From: Epiperipatus broadwayi
Taxonomy: Eukaryota > Onychophora > Udeonychophora > Euonychophora > Peripatidae
Direction of reading: 5' to 3'
Assembly (NCBI GenBank): GCA_028023455.1
Contig: JAQFVV010006310.1
Span: forward strand, 1,054,001 to 1,118,000
Length of the DNA: 64,000 nucleotides
The notes under the pieces were generated by a model that was given only the letters and a program-made list of their open reading frames with translations, was not told the DNA's origin and ran no database searches. The stretch's first letter is position 1; the number at the start of each line of letters is the position of its first letter. This document shows positions 61,359 to 64,000 of the stretch, piece after piece. Made by a program: the position numbers and the translations under genes.

Positions 61359-61750
61359 GATTTAGTTTTGTCTGTCATAATTGTATATATTGGGAAAATA
61401 TTTATCATTTACACAAGCATTCATTCTGCCTTATCAGGCAACTGAAAAGAAAGTCCATGGTGTTTCTAGATCTTAAACTCAGAGGTAACAATCCAATAAA
61501 CTTGTCACACTGGCTAATGCGTGTTGGTGAGCAGCCCATCCATGTTTATATACTATATGAATAATCACATAGTAATAACAGCTGTAATGACAATAATGTA
61601 TGGAGTGGATAGTAAGAATTTGCCTTGCTCAGTTCCTTTAAGGCCTCCAAGAGGAATCAAAGGGTTTCCTTTCAATTAATAGGATGTCAATAAATTTGTA
61701 ACCTCCTGAGTGTGACGATTTTTTGCATTAAATCAAATCTTAATGATTAG

Positions 61751-62012
61751 TCAAAGTAGATTATAGTTTATTAGTTGATATTGTGAAATTGGTAAATATT
61801 TAAGTGTCTCTGTTGGGTGATATATATTAAAATTTGTCTATTTAGAAATTCATTTGTAGATTCATTAAACCACCTAACTACTCAAAGTAGATTATAGTTT
61901 GTTGATATTGTGAAATTGGTAAATATTTAAGTGTCTCTGTTGGGTGATATATATATTAAAATTTGTCTATTTAGAAATTCATTTGTAGATTCATTAAACC
62001 ATCTAACTACTC
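61751..62012. repeat. Tandem duplication, unit 131 bp
   Basis: The unit starting TCAAAGTAGATTATAGTTT at 61751 repeats at 61882 with a few small differences. Non-coding; just outside the 5' end of the RTE copy. Confidence 0.85.
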
Positions 62013-63210
62013 ACAAACATATTACTTCATATATGCTTCACTTGAATTTTAACTAAGTCCAAATTAAGAAATAAACTGTTCTGTTGATTGATTTGCATGC
62101 TATTTATCACTGAGCAAATTGATAAAAAATAAAATATCCATATTTATTTTGTAATCATTTTTGTTACCACTTGTATTTCATAAATCTTAAATTAACATAT
62201 AATTTAATGGTAGATTTAAATGGAATAATATTTTGATCCCAGTAAAGTTTTTATAATTAAATAAATGTAAATATCCCAGTGAATATCACTAGCTAAAATT
62301 CAAATATTCACAGAAGGTATTGCTGAACATCTGGGGTTTTGGATGGTCAGGAAATATAATCATGTCTTTCAATTGTTCTGTTGTTATTTGTTTGAAGATA
62401 TGATTTGGTCATGCTAATATTGAGAACCATATATATATATATATCCACTTTTAGAAGTGAACAAGAAAAATATCACAGGAATAGCTCAATATATATGTAT
62501 ATTAAAACCTTGTATGATGCAGGTATAGAGAAGATATATATATATATAAAAATGAATATATTTGTACATATATATAAAAAATGAATATATTTGTACAATA
62601 GATAAAGTATGAACCTGAGATAAGATATAAATATAAGAACCTGAAATTTTAATAGTTGCATTTATGTATTTTGTCTATAAGAAAACTCAATATGCTGTAG
62701 TATGTAAAATATGTAGCTATTATGGGAATACCAGTGTGACCTGCACAACTACACCTTTTAGGAAGGTTACAGTAGTGGGTTTTCTTTGGTGACCAATGTG
62801 GTGGCTTTTTGATCTCTATTTCCCTCATGTTGACAGATTATAATATAAATAGATATGCTATTAGTTCCCAATAATATAATCATTGTGATGAGACCATTTT
62901 AAAAGTAAATATAGAAATTATTATTTTTGAATGACCAGATGGTGATTATATTATGCAGATGGCTGCAATTTGACTTCTCTTAAAATGTTATTTTAAATAG
63001 ATTTCTTTTTTTATTATTTTAAGACATCTCCAAATTTAGCCCAGATTAATAAAAAAAAAAAAAACTTGCAGCTTAAAGTATGCTCTTTTAAACTCTTTAA
63101 GTTCTAAAACACCATCTTTAATTTTAAAAAAATTAGAAGGAAAATAATTTTCTATGTATTTTCTATTTTATTACAATAAATATAAGTATAATTACATTTT
63201 TATAAAGAAT
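62013..63210. other. AT-rich intergenic sequence, no feature seen
   Basis: (AT)n runs near 62431-62442 and 62535-62549, and a duplicated AAAATGAATATATTTGTACA at 62549 and 62578. No gene seen. Confidence 0.5.
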
Positions 63211-63219
63211 GAATACAAA

Positions 63220-64000
63220 AGAATGTAATCATCATCATCATCAACCATTATCAATCCACTGCAGGATGAAGGTCTCTCCAAGTTTAATCCATCTTCTCCG
63301 ATCTTTAGCTTCTCTTCTCCACAACACCCCTGCACATTTTCTTATTTCATCCATCCATCTCACACGTGGTCTCTTTCTGGGTCTTTTACAATCTCTTGGA
63401 ATCCAGTTTAAAATTTCAATTGTCCATCTATTATCATCTCTTCTAGCAATATGTCCAGCCCAACTCCATTTCAATCTTTTAATTTTTTCAATAAGGTCAG
63501 TAACACCTGTTTGTTGTCTTACCCATACATTGCGTTTTTGATCTCTTCTTGTTACTCCCAACATACATCTCTCCATACTCCTTTGAGTGGTCTGAAGTCT
63601 CTGTATTGCTCTTCTATTAAGTGTCCAAGTCTCAGATCCATAAGTAAGAACTGGTAAAACACATTTGTTAAAAAACATCCTTTTCAAACACATAGGCATA
63701 TTTCCTTTTAGTATCAAGTTATTTCTACCAAAAGCACTCCAACCAAGTTTAATTCTATGATTAATTTCCTCCATTATGTTTAGATCTGTATTAATAATCT
63801 GACCAAGGTATTTGTAACTGTTAACTTCTTCTAATTCTTCATAATCAATCTTTATTTTCATATTTTGAGCAAATCGATTAAACATTACTTTAGTCTTTTT
63901 AACATTTATCTTTACTCCTACTTTTCTACTTTCATCTGCTAACTCCTGCAACATTTCCTGCAGCTCTGAAGCATTATTTGCAAAAACAACTACATCATCT
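63220..64000 (-). mobile_element. RTE-clade LINE 3' part, open and continuing past the window edge
   Basis: The minus frame is open from the window edge (reading DDVVVFANNASELQEMLQEL) to a stop at 63241. It covers the end of RT motif C, VKINVKKTKVMF, YKYLGQIIN, LPVLTYGSETWTL, QTTQRSMERCMLGVTRRDQK and WAGHIARRDDNRWT, ending in WMDEIRKCAG and the C-terminus. A (GAT)n 3' tail lies at 63229-63243. This is the best-preserved RTE coding sequence in the window, and the complete element may be recent. Confidence 0.88.

Larger units (their letters stand above)
58437..61683 (-). mobile_element. Near full-length RTE-clade LINE, inactivated
   Basis: Spans about 3.25 kb on the minus strand, from the leader (61683, starting ATTAATTGAAAGGAAACCC) through endonuclease, linker and RT to a (GATGAT)-type microsatellite 3' tail at 58445-58458, a typical RTE ending. 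Several frameshifts interrupt the single large ORF. The leader matches the + strand copy at 8525, and the tail matches the copy at 63220. Confidence 0.88.

Overview
This is an AT-rich stretch of an animal nuclear genome. It has GT-AG spliced exons of a highly conserved metazoan gene, introns of 2 to 16 kb, and a very high density of transposable elements. There are no rRNA genes, no intact tRNA genes, no CRISPR and no prokaryotic features. The set of elements (RTE LINEs, several Penelope-like families, hAT, a Tigger/pogo-type element and an LTR-type gag relic), together with a protein close to vertebrate WDTC1, suggests a slowly evolving invertebrate. I cannot name the species from sequence alone.

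The only host gene recognised is WDTC1 (WD and tetratricopeptide repeats protein 1, also DCAF9; adipose in flies), on the + strand. Six exons are present: 4730-4859, 7161-7337, 22019-22157, 27363-27643, 31671-31863 and 47962-48141 (stop codon). They encode about the last 366 residues: a polar linker, the TPR block, the YCGHCNTTTDIKEAN region, C-terminal WD40 repeats and the conserved tail ending CRPS. Phases are compatible at every junction. The N-terminal WD40 exons must lie upstream of the window.

Layout. 1-2290 is a decayed minus-strand RTE relic with a hAT MITE inside. 2575-4497 is a palindromic Penelope-like element (PLE). 8525-9863 is an RTE 5' fragment abutting a second palindromic PLE (9864-11990). 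12119-19309 is a large non-coding hAT-like element split by a nested insertion, followed at once by a palindrome with two hammerhead ribozyme candidates (19321-20394). 24175-24738 is another palindrome with tRNA-like and hammerhead-like parts. 25218-26267 is a Tigger-like element. 26815-27319 is a PLE endonuclease relic ending 43 bp before an exon. 33458-36641 is a second copy of the large hAT-like element, followed by PLE relics and an unclassified TIR element (38515-39716). 44055-45700 is another RTE relic, and 45991-46259 a small perfect-looking palindrome. Downstream of WDTC1 lie an LTR-retrotransposon gag/protease relic (50563-54660, minus), a GC-richer tandem repeat (57115-57570), a full-length but broken RTE (58437-61683, minus) and a third RTE running off the right edge.

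The most interesting theme is Penelope-like retroelements and hammerhead-type ribozyme motifs. At 19321-20394 two tandem arrays of a roughly 400-bp monomer face each other head to head, each starting at the predicted self-cleavage site. A dispersed SINE-like family (about eight decayed copies) carries a related CUGAUGA-stem-GAAA motif. PLE families here also share a hairpin-GAAAC tail motif.
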